Origin: Peteryoungia wuzhouensis
Lineage (GTDB): Bacteria > Pseudomonadota > Alphaproteobacteria > Rhizobiales > Rhizobiaceae
NCBI RefSeq assembly: GCF_003205195.1
Contig: NZ_QJRY01000004.1
Span: forward strand, 310,001-374,000
Reading direction: 5' to 3'
Length of the DNA stretch: 64,000 bases
The notes under the pieces were generated by a model, which was not told the DNA's origin, made no database searches, and was given only the letters and a program-made list of their open reading frames with translations. A program made the position numbers and the translations under genes. Shown in pieces: positions 28,405 through 36,590 of this stretch (within the stretch, counting starts at the first letter, position 1; every line of letters begins with the position of its first letter).

Positions 28405-29271
28405 TTACGTCCGGCCACCACGGACGGACGGATGCCAGAAGGTGACCCGGCGTTCTGCCAGTGCCACCAATCCGTAGAAGACCGAGCCGGCGAGTGCGGC
28501 AACCGCAATCTCGGCCCAGACCATGTCGACATTCGAGCGTCCGACCTCGGTCGAGATCCGGAAGCCCATGCCGACAATCGGGGTGCCGAAGAATTCTGCC
28601 ACGATCGCACCGATCAGCGCGAGGGTGGAATTGATCTTCAGCGCATTGAAGATGAAAGGCCAGGCGGCGGGAAGCCGCAGGCGCACCAGCGTCTGCCACC
28701 AGGAGGCGGCATAGGTGTGCATCAGGTCGCGTTCCATATGGCTCGCAGACGCCAAACCCTGGACCGTGTTCACCAGCATCGGGAAGAAGGTCATGATGAC
28801 GACGACCGCGACTTTCGACTGCCAGTCGAAGCCGAACCACATCACCATGATCGGGGCGATGCCGACGACCGGGAGCGCCGAGACGAAGTTGCCGATCGGC
28901 AGCAGGCCCTTCTGCAGGAAGGGCGAGCGATCGATCAGGATTGCGGCGATGAAGCCGAGGCTGCAGCCGGCGACGTAGCCGGTGATGACCGATTTCAGGA
29001 AGGTCTGCTGGAAATCCGCCCAGAGGATATGGGTGGAGGTGAGGATTCGCGCCCAGATCATCGAGGGGGCGGGGAGCAGGATCGAGGGGATCTCGAAGCC
29101 GCGCACGAGGCATTCCCAGATGACGAGCAGCGTCACGCCAAAGATCAGCGGGACGGCAATGCCGATCGCGCGGCGGGCGGCCGGATCCTTGGTGCGCAGA
29201 CGCACCAGCCATTCGTTGAGGCCCCAGGTGCAGAGCCAGAAGACAAAGGCGAAGACGAGATACCCGTTCAT
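28405..29271 (-). CDS. ABC transporter permease (pyrimidine locus), second permease
   Basis: A 288-residue permease of the SsuC/TauC type. The BPD transmembrane domain includes LLPIGNFVSALPVVGIAPIMVMWFG, and the EAA loop is in HTYAASWWQTLVRLRLPAAWPFIFNALKI. About seven hydrophobic segments are visible. Its start overlaps the end of the neighbouring permease gene by 4 bases, so the two are translationally coupled and probably form a heterodimer with the ATPase encoded at 31160-31948. Confidence 0.93.
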   Translation of the reverse strand: MNGYLVFAFVFWLCTWGLNEWLVRLRTKDPAARRAIGIAVPLIFGVTLLVIWECLVRGFEIPSILLPAPSMIWARILTSTHILWADFQQTFLKSVITGYVAGCSLGFIAAILIDRSPFLQKGLLPIGNFVSALPVVGIAPIMVMWFGFDWQSKVAVVVIMTFFPMLVNTVQGLASASHMERDLMHTYAASWWQTLVRLRLPAAWPFIFNALKINSTLALIGAIVAEFFGTPIVGMGFRISTEVGRSNVDMVWAEIAVAALAGSVFYGLVALAERRVTFWHPSVRGGRT

Positions 29272-30152
29272 GGCTTGACCCCCATGCGTGCGAGTACCCT
29301 TGTGTGCGCCATGCCGACGATCGAGACGAGCAGGGCGGCGAGCCCTGCGGCCATGAAGAGAGCGGCCCAGATCTGGATGGTCTGGCCATAATACGAGCCG
29401 GAGAGCAGGCGGGCGCCGAGGCCCGCGACCGCTCCTGTCGGCAGTTCACCGACGATCGCACCGACGAGCGAGATCGCAATGGCTACCTTCAGCGAGGTGA
29501 AGAGATAGGGCATGGAGGCCGGCCAACGCAGCTTCCAGAAGGTCTGGGTCTGGCTGGCGTTATAGGTGTGCATCAGGTCAAGCAGCAGGATATCGGGGCT
29601 GCGAAGGCCCTTCACCATGCCGACGACAATCGGGAAGAAGGAAAGATAGGTCGAAATCAGGGCCTTGGGCATCAATCCGGAGATGCCGATGGAATTCAAC
29701 ACCACAATGATCATCGGCGCAATTGCAAGGATCGGGATCGTCTGGGAGGCGATGACCCAGGGCATCAGCGATCTGTCCATCGCCCGGTTGTGAACGATGG
29801 CGATGGCCAACACGATGCCGAGTATGGTGCCCATGGCAAAGCCGGCCAGCGTCGCCGAAAGCGTGATCCAGGCATGGTAGACCAGACTGCGCTTGGAGGT
29901 GACGGCCTTGTTGATGGTGGTGTCCCAGAGTTCGGCGACGATCTGGTGCGGGGCCGGCAGGACAGGGCGCTCCTGCGCAAAGGTACGCTCGACGACCTCA
30001 GCGAAGGTGATTTCCTCGCCGGCACGGGCCGCCTGGTCGCGCACGAAGGGCGCGTTCAGGTAGACGACGAAGACATGCCAGATGACGAGGATCGCCAGGA
30101 TCACCGTCAGGATCGGCAGGATGCGGTCACGGAAGGTGGACGGCTCGGCCAT
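29268..30152 (-). CDS. ABC transporter permease (pyrimidine locus), first permease
   Basis: A 294-residue SsuC/TauC-type permease. The N-terminal transmembrane helix (ILPILTVILAILVIWHVFVVY) is followed by a periplasmic stretch and the BPD domain, with VIASQTIPILAIAPMIIVVLNSIG and the EAA loop HTYNASQTQTFWKLRWPASMPYLF. ATG 30152 is preferred over a GTG six bases upstream, which would overlap the preceding stop. It couples to the other permease by a 4-base overlap. Confidence 0.93.
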   Translation of the reverse strand: MAEPSTFRDRILPILTVILAILVIWHVFVVYLNAPFVRDQAARAGEEITFAEVVERTFAQERPVLPAPHQIVAELWDTTINKAVTSKRSLVYHAWITLSATLAGFAMGTILGIVLAIAIVHNRAMDRSLMPWVIASQTIPILAIAPMIIVVLNSIGISGLMPKALISTYLSFFPIVVGMVKGLRSPDILLLDLMHTYNASQTQTFWKLRWPASMPYLFTSLKVAIAISLVGAIVGELPTGAVAGLGARLLSGSYYGQTIQIWAALFMAAGLAALLVSIVGMAHTRVLARMGVKP

Positions 30153-30154
30153 GG

Positions 30155-30490
30155 TCACACGCCTCCCTTTGCCGGAAAGAGCATCAGCGCCATGGAGACG
30201 ACACCAAGCGCCACGCCGGCCGTCTGGATGTTGCTGAGCCTTTCGCCGAAGAGGAAGAAGGCGATGACGTTGATGAGGACCAGCTGGGCGATGGCCGAAG
30301 CGGAGATGGCCAAGCCCAGCCCACCCTCACGCATCAGCTTCACCATCATCAGATTGCCGATGCAGTAGAGGGCGAGCGAGGCCAAGAGCACCCAGAGCTT
30401 GCCGTTGTCGACATAGGCGCGGGAGACGGTGGCGGCACCGAGAAAGGTCGCCATGGCCGCACCGAGCCAGAGGAGGAAGATGGGGTTCAT
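30155..30490 (-). CDS. Small EamA/SMR-like four-helix membrane protein
   Basis: A 111-residue protein with four hydrophobic helices covering nearly all its length (FLLWLGAAMATFLGAATVSRA; LWVLLASLALYCIGNLMMV; ISASAIAQLVLINVIAFFLFGE; AGVALGVVSMALMLFPA). FGERLSNIQTAGVALG resembles the last helix pair of EamA/DMT and SMR proteins. It lies within the ABC operon, 2 bp before the permease and overlapping the DUF559 gene by 4 bases. Role unknown; it may be an accessory half-transporter. Confidence 0.75.
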   Translation of the reverse strand: MNPIFLLWLGAAMATFLGAATVSRAYVDNGKLWVLLASLALYCIGNLMMVKLMREGGLGLAISASAIAQLVLINVIAFFLFGERLSNIQTAGVALGVVSMALMLFPAKGGV

Positions 30491-30870
30491 GGGGTGGGTG
30501 CCTTCTTCAGAAGATGTGCGATGGAGGCTTCGATTGTCAGAAAAACATGATCAGGATTGTCGATCACGAAGTCGTTGTCGAAGCGCAGCACTTTGAAGCC
30601 CTGTGACGCCATGAAGGCGTCCCGACGGATATCGTGCCGGCGCCCTTCATCCGTTTCGTGGCTGTGTCCATCGACCTCAACTATGACGCGCGCTGCCAGC
30701 CAAGCGAAATCAGCAATGTATGGACCGATGGGTGTTTCCCTGCGGAAGCGTGCACCACGCGGGCGGAAGTCACGGAGTATGTCCCACATTTCGCGCTCCG
30801 CCTTGGTCAGTTCGGAGCGCAAGGTGCGGGCGCGTTTGCGGGTCTTCGGGTCGATGTTGGAATGCGGCAT
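30487..30870 (-). CDS. DUF559 (Vsr/very-short-patch-repair-like) endonuclease-domain protein
   Basis: A 127-residue protein of the DUF559 family, which belongs to the restriction-endonuclease-like fold. It shows KRARTLRSELTKAEREMWDILRDFR, RRETPIGPYIADFAWL and VIVEVDGHSHE, with the catalytic-type D...ExD arrangement (AD, then VEVDG). Starts are ATG 30870 or, less likely, 30894. The frame stays open another 280 bases upstream, but only through a repeat element. It lies between an ABC ATPase gene and its membrane partners, unrelated to pyrimidine use, so it looks like an insertion. Cellular role unknown. Confidence 0.85.
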   Translation of the reverse strand: MPHSNIDPKTRKRARTLRSELTKAEREMWDILRDFRPRGARFRRETPIGPYIADFAWLAARVIVEVDGHSHETDEGRRHDIRRDAFMASQGFKVLRFDNDFVIDNPDHVFLTIEASIAHLLKKAPTP

Positions 30871-30908
30871 TTGGTTGTGCCTTCCATCGATCATGGAGCG
30901 AGCAGTTT

Positions 30909-31139
30909 CCCCTCCCCAACCCCTCCCCACAAGGGGGAGGGGCTTTCCCGCCGCCCTCGTGCTGAAGGAGATTCTCCGCTGACGACCGTCATATGGCCAA
31001 AGCGATACCAAGCATCTTCTGCGCTCGGCTTTGGGTATGATGCGGAAGTTTGCAACGCGGTGATGCGTTGCCGGCTGGGTGATAGCGGTGCCCCGGGCAC
31101 CAAAGCCCCTCCCCCTTGTGGGGAGGGGTTGGGGAGGGG
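30909..31139. repeat. 38-bp perfect inverted repeat (RIME-like) upstream of the DUF559 gene
   Basis: Arms 30909-30946 and 31102-31139 are exact reverse complements over 38 bp, each containing CCCCTCCCC and CACAAGGGGGAGGGG. The 155-bp interior has no recognisable gene. The element fills the gap between the ABC ATPase gene (ends 31160) and DUF559. Confidence 0.85.
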
Positions 31140-31159
31140 TCGTCTTCCTCAACGAACCA

Positions 31160-31948
31160 CTATTCCTCATAAGAATGCCCCGCCTTCAGGCCCTCGCGCA
31201 CGCGATGCGCGATCTCGAGAAACTCCGGCGTCTCGCGGATGTCGAGCGGGCGTTCCTTGGGTAGCGTCGACTCGATGATGTCGGTTACCCGGCCGGGCCT
31301 AGGGCTCATGACGACGATCTTGGTGGAGAGGTAGACGGCCTCGGGGATCGAATGGGTGACGAAGCAGATCGTCTTGTTGGTGCGGTCCCAGAGCTTCAGG
31401 AGCTCGGAGTTCAGGTGGTCGCGGACGATTTCGTCGAGCGCGCCGAAGGGTTCGTCCATCAGCAGCAGGTCGGCATCGAAGGCGAGCGCGCGCGCGATCG
31501 AGGCGCGCTGCTGCATGCCGCCGGAGAGCTGCCAGGGATATTTCTTGGCAAAGCCCGAGAGGTTGACGAGATCAAGGGTGCGCTCGATGCGCTTCTTCTT
31601 TTCGTCGGCGCTGTAGCCCATGATTTCGAGCGGCAGCGCGATGTTGTTTTCGATCGTGCGCCAGGGATAAAGGGCGGCGGCCTGGAAGACATAGCCGTAG
31701 GAGCGCGCTTTGCGTGCTTCTTCCGGCGTCATGCCGTTCACCGTGATCTCGCCGGCGGTGTGCTTTTCGAGATCGGCGATGACGCGGAGGAACGTGGTCT
31801 TGCCGCAGCCGGAGGGTCCGATGAAGGAGACGAAATCGCCCTTCTTTACCTCGAGATCGACATTCGACAGGGCGTGGACGGGGCCGTCATTGGTCTCGAA
31901 GGTGAGGCTCAGGTTCCTGGCCGAGACGACGGAGATGGGTGCATTCAT
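31160..31948 (-). CDS. ABC transporter ATP-binding protein (pyrimidine locus)
   Basis: A 262-residue SsuB/TauB-type ATPase. Walker A GPSGCGKTT is near residue 43, VFQAAALYPWRTIENNI is the Q-loop, LSGGMQQRASIARAL the signature, LLLMDEPFGALDEI the Walker B, and FVTHSIPEAVYLS the H-loop. ATG 31948 gives the family-like start MNAPISVVSARNLSLTF; an extension to 31996 lacks support. First gene of the importer operon, separated from its permeases by a repeat element, DUF559 and a small membrane protein. Confidence 0.93.
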   Translation of the reverse strand: MNAPISVVSARNLSLTFETNDGPVHALSNVDLEVKKGDFVSFIGPSGCGKTTFLRVIADLEKHTAGEITVNGMTPEEARKARSYGYVFQAAALYPWRTIENNIALPLEIMGYSADEKKKRIERTLDLVNLSGFAKKYPWQLSGGMQQRASIARALAFDADLLLMDEPFGALDEIVRDHLNSELLKLWDRTNKTICFVTHSIPEAVYLSTKIVVMSPRPGRVTDIIESTLPKERPLDIRETPEFLEIAHRVREGLKAGHSYEE

Positions 31949-32072
31949 GCGCTGGGACCAATCGGGTTTCTTGCAAAGGCCTTTCGCCTCTTGCATTCTT
32001 TGATGAGGCGGCCGCGCATCTCTCGCGGGCCGGGACTGGCGGCGTTTCCGCCAAAGGGATGAGGATCAGACC

Positions 32073-32486
32073 ATGGATGCATCATCGAAACCCACCTGCC
32101 GGATCGTGAAGCCCGGCCATACCTATGAGGGCAAGCAGGGACTGAGTTACTTTGAGGGAATCGCCGCCGAAACCGTGGGTGCCAAGGGCATCTGCATGCA
32201 TGTGCTGACCATGCCGCCCGGCGCGCGCGCCAAGGCGCATCTGCACGAGAGCCACGAAACGGCGATCTACATGCTCTCCGGTCAGGCGCATACCTGGTAC
32301 GGCGACCGGCTGGAAAACCATGTCGTGGTTCACGCGGGCGAGCTGTTCTACATTCCGGCCGGCGTGCCGCATCTGCCGGCGAACCTGTCGAACGCGCCCT
32401 GTACGGCGATCATAGCGCGCACCGACCCGAACGAGCAGGAGAGCGTCGTGCTGCTGCCGGAGCTGGATGGGTTGGTTGAGGTGTGA
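32073..32486 (+). CDS. Cupin-domain protein
   Basis: A 137-residue single-domain cupin. The first motif is HLHESHETAIYMLSG and the second GELFYIPAGVPHLPANL, with His/Glu metal ligands visible, so it is probably a small metal-binding beta-barrel. It is divergent from the ABC importer operon with about 124 bp between. Cupins of this kind occur beside pyrimidine-catabolism genes in related bacteria, but the reaction is not known. Confidence 0.85.
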   Translation: MDASSKPTCRIVKPGHTYEGKQGLSYFEGIAAETVGAKGICMHVLTMPPGARAKAHLHESHETAIYMLSGQAHTWYGDRLENHVVVHAGELFYIPAGVPHLPANLSNAPCTAIIARTDPNEQESVVLLPELDGLVEV

Positions 32487-32494
32487 GGTCGGGC

Positions 32495-32968
32495 TCATGT
32501 CGCCAACCTCTCTGTTCGTGGCAGGGCGATCCACCAATAGATGATCGCGCAGATCATGCCTGTCGGGACCAGGGACAGGGCCATTGACGCCGAGTTCTGA
32601 TTGAAGAAACGGCCCCAGGTTGCCAGTTGCAAAAGAGCGATGCCGGAGAGGGGGCAGGCGGCACCCGCGATGGCAAAATGCCACCAGCGGTTCCACTGCA
32701 TTCGCAGAAGTACCCAGGTGGCCAGCAGGGTGAAGGGTGCGGCCAGCAACAAGGCGACCGGCATGATTTCCGCCGTCAACCGAAGTGCTTGAAGAATGGA
32801 GCCGGGAAAAATCAAGACGAAGAGCGGCAGTCGACCGTAGGTGACGGCATCTGTGACCTCAAGCGTCGCCCAGATGCCCATGACGCCGACAAACACGGCC
32901 GCTGCGTAGCCCGCGCCGAAGCGCGCACTTCTCCGCAGCCATGTCTTCTTCGCTGGCATCACGCTCAC
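32495..32968 (-). CDS. Hypothetical four-helix membrane protein
   Basis: A 157-residue protein with four clear hydrophobic segments (about 19-40, 48-75, 77-90 and 98-118, with a last one about 125-150) and a basic N-terminus (KKTWLRRSAR). I do not recognise the family. Its GTG start overlaps the dihydropyrimidinase stop (GTGA), so it is translated as the last gene of that operon; an ATG at 32959 is an alternative. A link to pyrimidine uptake is possible but only from position. Confidence 0.6.
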   Translation of the reverse strand: MSVMPAKKTWLRRSARFGAGYAAAVFVGVMGIWATLEVTDAVTYGRLPLFVLIFPGSILQALRLTAEIMPVALLLAAPFTLLATWVLLRMQWNRWWHFAIAGAACPLSGIALLQLATWGRFFNQNSASMALSLVPTGMICAIIYWWIALPRTERLAT

Positions 32969-34422
32969 ACCCCCGTCGCCGGAATGCCCGAGCGTTCCAC
33001 CTTGCGCGGAGCAACCAGTTCCTTCCAGGTCGACAGCGCCTTGTTGACCGCCGTGAACGGCTCGCGCTTCACAAACTTGCCATGGCCCTCGCGGGTCTTC
33101 ACCGCGCTCTCCTCGATCGCGACATAACCACGCGTCAGCGTGTAGCGCGGCAGGCCGGTGACTTGCTTGCCCTCGAAGACATTGTAGTCGATCGAGGACT
33201 GCTGGGTCTTGGCGGAGATGGTCTTGGAGCGCTTGGGATCCCAGACCACGAGGTCGGCATCGGCGCCGACGAGGACCGCGCCCTTCTTCGGGTAGATGTT
33301 GAGGATCTTGGCGATGTTGGTCGAGGTGACCGCGACGAATTCGTTCATCGTCAGGCGACCGGTCGCGACCCCATAGGTCCAGAGCATGGGCATGCGGTCT
33401 TCGAGCCCGCCGGTGCCGTTCGGGATCTTGGCGAAGCTATCGAGGCCGAAGCGTTTCTGCTCGGTGGTAAAGGCGCAGTGGTCTGTGGCCACGACCGAAA
33501 GGGAGCCCGACTGCAGGCCGGCCCAGAGCGAATCCTGGTGCTGCTTGTTGCGGAAGGGGGGCGACATGACGCGGCGGGCGGCGTGGTCCCAGTCCTTGTT
33601 GAAATATTCGCTTTCGTCGAGCGTCAGGTGCTGGATCAGCGGCTCGCCATAGACGCGCATGCCCTTCTGGCGGGCGCGACGGATGGCTTCATGGGCCTGC
33701 TCGCAGGAGGTGTGCACGACGTAGAGCGGAACGCCCGCCATATCGGCCAGCATGATCGCGCGGTTGGTGGCTTCGCCCTCGACCTCCGGCGGACGGGAAT
33801 AGGCGTGGGCCTCCGGGCCGTTATTGCCTTCGGCGAGGAGCTTCGCGGTCATCGAGGCGACGACGTCGCCGTTTTCTGCGTGCACAAGGGGGAGCGCGCC
33901 GAGTTCGGCGCAGCGCTGGAAGGAGGCGAACATTTCGTCGTCATTCACCATCAGCGCGCCTTTATAGGCCATGAAATGCTTGAAGGTGTTGATGCCGCGA
34001 TCCTGGACGACCGTCTTCATCTCGTCGAAGACGCGTTCGTTCCAGCCTGTTATCGCCATGTGGAAGGAATAGTCAGCCGTGGCGCGCGATGTCTTGTTGT
34101 CCCACATCGTGAGCGCATCGAGCAGCGACTGGTCGGGGCCGGGCAGACAGAAGTCGACGACCATGGTCGTGCCGCCGGCAAGGCCGGCCCGCGTGCCACT
34201 TTCGAAGTCGTCGGCGGAATAGGTGCCCATGAAGGGCATTTCGAGATGCACATGCGGGTCGATGCCGCCAGGCATGACATAGCAGCCGGTCGCATCCAGC
34301 ACGGTGTCGCCGGAGAGATTGGGCCCGATCTCGACGATCACGCCGCCCTCGATCTTGACGTCGGCCTTGTAGGTCAGATCGGCGGTGACGATCGTGCCGT
34401 TCTTGATGACTGTGGTGGTCAT
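32965..34422 (-). CDS. hydA: Dihydropyrimidinase (D-hydantoinase family)
   Basis: A 485-residue amidohydrolase that opens dihydrouracil/dihydrothymine to N-carbamoyl-beta-amino acids, step two of the reductive pathway (also named pydB). Metal ligands are visible: GGIDPHVHLEMPF, the carbamylated Lys in FKHFMAYKGALM, PLVHAENGD, YVVHTSCEQAH, and the Asp in VATDHCAFT. Length is normal. It is downstream of amidase and MazEF genes in the same orientation and overlaps a membrane-protein gene by 4 bases. Confidence 0.95.
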   Translation of the reverse strand: MTTTVIKNGTIVTADLTYKADVKIEGGVIVEIGPNLSGDTVLDATGCYVMPGGIDPHVHLEMPFMGTYSADDFESGTRAGLAGGTTMVVDFCLPGPDQSLLDALTMWDNKTSRATADYSFHMAITGWNERVFDEMKTVVQDRGINTFKHFMAYKGALMVNDDEMFASFQRCAELGALPLVHAENGDVVASMTAKLLAEGNNGPEAHAYSRPPEVEGEATNRAIMLADMAGVPLYVVHTSCEQAHEAIRRARQKGMRVYGEPLIQHLTLDESEYFNKDWDHAARRVMSPPFRNKQHQDSLWAGLQSGSLSVVATDHCAFTTEQKRFGLDSFAKIPNGTGGLEDRMPMLWTYGVATGRLTMNEFVAVTSTNIAKILNIYPKKGAVLVGADADLVVWDPKRSKTISAKTQQSSIDYNVFEGKQVTGLPRYTLTRGYVAIEESAVKTREGHGKFVKREPFTAVNKALSTWKELVAPRKVERSGIPATGV

Positions 34423-34457
34423 GTGGTCTCTCCCCGTATTTTCAGTTCAGTGTGTGC

Positions 34458-34790
34458 TCATCCGGCGAAGCCCAGGGCCAAAGCCATGGAGCGCTCCACG
34501 CGTCGCATTGTCACGTCGTCGAAGGTGCCGATTACGTCCCCGATCCTCTGTCTGCTGGCCGGACTGATCTTGTCGACCATGACTTCCGACTGCAGTTTCA
34601 GCCCGTTCGTGGAGGTGGGTTCCACCGGCACCCGAAAAATGCTCGGCCCTGAACTGAAGCTGGTGATCGGGCAGACGAGCACGGTTCTCAACTGCGACTC
34701 CGTCATCGAGTCTGTCTGAACAACAACGGCCGGGCGAGGTTTGCCCAAATCGCTGGAGAGTATGACAGTGACGACGTCGCCACGCTTCAT
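34458..34790 (-). CDS. MazF/PemK-type toxin
   Basis: A 110-residue type II toxin, probably an mRNA interferase. It has MKRGDVVTVILSSDLGKPRPAVVVQTD, VCPITSF and LKLQSEVMVDKISPASRQRIG, the standard PemK/MazF fold segments with the conserved Arg in the KPRPAVV loop. Its start overlaps the antitoxin stop by 4 bases. It sits between the amidase and dihydropyrimidinase genes, in the same direction. Confidence 0.92.
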   Translation of the reverse strand: MKRGDVVTVILSSDLGKPRPAVVVQTDSMTESQLRTVLVCPITSFSSGPSIFRVPVEPTSTNGLKLQSEVMVDKISPASRQRIGDVIGTFDDVTMRRVERSMALALGFAG

Positions 34791-35023
34791 TGACCACCTT
34801 CACCGGGTTCGTGATCCCACATGTCCTTTTGAAGGCTATCGATCCACTCCATGACATCGTCTTCCTCATCGGCAAACGCCATCCTGTTTGCCTCAGCCAA
34901 TGCCTGTTCTCGCACCGTTGGATCTCTCAAGTCGGGCAGCCATAGTTCAAATCGCTGAAATCCCTTGGCGCGAAACTCAGCCTTCTCTTCAGCAGACAGT
35001 TCTCTTGGCAAAGCCATCGGCAT
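34787..35023 (-). CDS. MazE-family antitoxin (DUF3018)
   Basis: A 78-residue antitoxin of the DUF3018/MazE-family type: KAEFRAKGFQRFELWLPDLRDP, LAEANRMA and the acidic tail DEEDDVMEWIDSLQ. An alternative ATG at 35017 differs by two residues. It is translationally coupled to the toxin gene (4-base overlap) and 26 bp downstream of the amidase stop. The acidic C-terminus is expected to wrap the toxin. Confidence 0.88.
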   Translation of the reverse strand: MPMALPRELSAEEKAEFRAKGFQRFELWLPDLRDPTVREQALAEANRMAFADEEDDVMEWIDSLQKDMWDHEPGEGGQ

Positions 35024-35049
35024 ACCTCCACTACGGTCAGGTCATGATC

Positions 35050-36303
35050 CTACGCCACAATCTCCGCCGTCTCCAGAACCGCCCGGAGCAGCACGTCGCA
35101 GCCGGCGGAGGCCCATTCCTTCGAGATCTCCTCCGCCTCGTTGTGGCTCAGGCCGTCCACGCAAGGGCACATGATCATCGTCGAAGGTGCCACCTTGGCG
35201 GCCCAGCAGGCGTCGTGGCCGGCGCCGGAGATGATGTTCATGTGGCTGTAGCCCAGATCTTCCGCCGCCTTGCGGACGGAGGCGACGAGCTTCGGATCGA
35301 AGGTAACAGGGTCGAAATGGCCGACGGCTTCGACGGCACAGCCGACGCCGAGGGCTGAACAGATCTCGGCCGCTTCCTTCTCGATCCTTGCGCGCATGGC
35401 ATCGAGCTTGGCCTGCTCGGGCGAGCGGATATCGACGGTGAAAATGACCGTGCCGGGCAGCACATTGCGGGAATTGGGGGAGAATTTTACCTGCCCGACG
35501 CCGCCGACGCAGCCCGGCTGGTTGTCCATGGCAACGGTCTGCACCATTTCCATGATCCGGGCCATGGCAAGGCCGGCATTGACGCGGTGGTTCATCGGCG
35601 TGGAGCCGGTATGGGCTTCCTTGCCGGTCAGGGTCAATTCCAGCCACCACAGGCCCTGACAGTGGGTCACGACGCCGATCTGCTTTTCCTCGGCTTCGAG
35701 GATCGGCCCCTGTTCGATGTGATATTCGAAATAGGCGTGCATCTTGCGGTCGCCGACCTTTTCGTCGCCCACCCAGCCGATGCGCTTCAGTTCGTCACCG
35801 AAGGTCCTGCCGTCCATATCCTTTCGGCCATAGGCGTAATCCTGGGTCAGCACGCCGGCAAAGACGCCGGAGGCCAGCATGGCGGGTGCAAAACGGGCGC
35901 CTTCCTCGTTGGTCCAGTTGGTGACGACGATCGGATGCCTGGTCTTGATGTTGAGGTCGTTCATCGAGCGCACGACTTCCAGACCGGCGAGCACGCCGAG
36001 CACGCCGTCATATTTGCCGCCGGTCGGCTGGGTATCGAGGTGGCTGCCGACATAGACGGGAAGCGCCTCCGGATCGGTTCCGGCGCGGGTCATGAACATG
36101 TTGCCCATGGTGTCGACGCCCATGGTCAGCCCCGCATCCTCGCACCAGCGCTGGAACAGGCGGCGAGCTTCCGCATCCTCGTCCGTCAGGGTCTGGCGAT
36201 TGTTGCCGCCGGCCACGCCGGGGCCGATCTTCGCCATCTCCATGAGCATGTCCCACAGCCGATCGCCGTTCACGCGAAGGTTCGTGCCGGGTTGCGCCGT
36301 CAT
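35050..36303 (-). CDS. Zn-dependent amidase/carbamoylase (beta-ureidopropionase type)
   Basis: A 417-residue M20-family hydrolase of the hydantoinase/carbamoylase group. It probably cleaves N-carbamoyl-beta-alanine to beta-alanine, ammonia and CO2, the last step of the reductive pathway (pydC). Zinc-site motifs are VGSHLDTQPTGGKYDGVLGV, TNEEGARFAP, FEYHIEQGPILE and GAGHDACWAAK near the C-terminus. Length is normal. It is divergent from the RutR-like gene; a RutR-like operator is in the shared intergenic region. Substrate specificity is inferred from context. Confidence 0.92.
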   Translation of the reverse strand: MTAQPGTNLRVNGDRLWDMLMEMAKIGPGVAGGNNRQTLTDEDAEARRLFQRWCEDAGLTMGVDTMGNMFMTRAGTDPEALPVYVGSHLDTQPTGGKYDGVLGVLAGLEVVRSMNDLNIKTRHPIVVTNWTNEEGARFAPAMLASGVFAGVLTQDYAYGRKDMDGRTFGDELKRIGWVGDEKVGDRKMHAYFEYHIEQGPILEAEEKQIGVVTHCQGLWWLELTLTGKEAHTGSTPMNHRVNAGLAMARIMEMVQTVAMDNQPGCVGGVGQVKFSPNSRNVLPGTVIFTVDIRSPEQAKLDAMRARIEKEAAEICSALGVGCAVEAVGHFDPVTFDPKLVASVRKAAEDLGYSHMNIISGAGHDACWAAKVAPSTMIMCPCVDGLSHNEAEEISKEWASAGCDVLLRAVLETAEIVA

Positions 36304-36441
36304 TGCAGATCCTCACCTGTTTTTCGGGGATCCGGATCTTCCGCCCGTTCCCCATGTTCCCGGGGTCAGCGACAGCGGCTTGTCTTTGTCTTTTCCGCTG
36401 TCGTATCGGCAGTTGCCTTTATTTGACATCTGTCCAATAAT

Positions 36442-36457
36442 TTGACCGACTGGTAAA
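36442..36457. promoter_or_regulatory. RutR-like operator between amidase and rutR genes
   Basis: TTGACCGACTGGTAAA matches the Escherichia coli RutR consensus TTGACCA-NN-TGGTCAA at 12 of 14 defined positions. It lies mid-way in the 287-bp divergent region, about 135 bp from each start codon. Confidence 0.75.
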
Positions 36458-36590
36458 ACATTACAGCTTCCAGCCCGGCACTCAAGACGGAATCGGCAAA
36501 AATCTGCGACAAAATACAAAGCAGATGCCCAGATTTTGGGCTTTGATATTCCTGATAGAGTTCAGTGGCTTAGGTGGGAACAACTCGACG

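Noticed and set aside
30871..31170. N-terminal extension of the DUF559 frame
   Set aside because: The added residues are translated inverted-repeat DNA with PLPTRGRG-type sequence on both sides; not protein-like.
32941..34719. A 592-codon plus-strand frame opposite dihydropyrimidinase
   Set aside because: Antisense to a gene with all metal-binding motifs; it crosses several gene boundaries.
36422..36437. A second RutR-like half-palindrome TTGACA-TC-TGTCCAA next to the main site
   Set aside because: The arms are out of register by one base and it matches the consensus poorly; kept out of the feature list.
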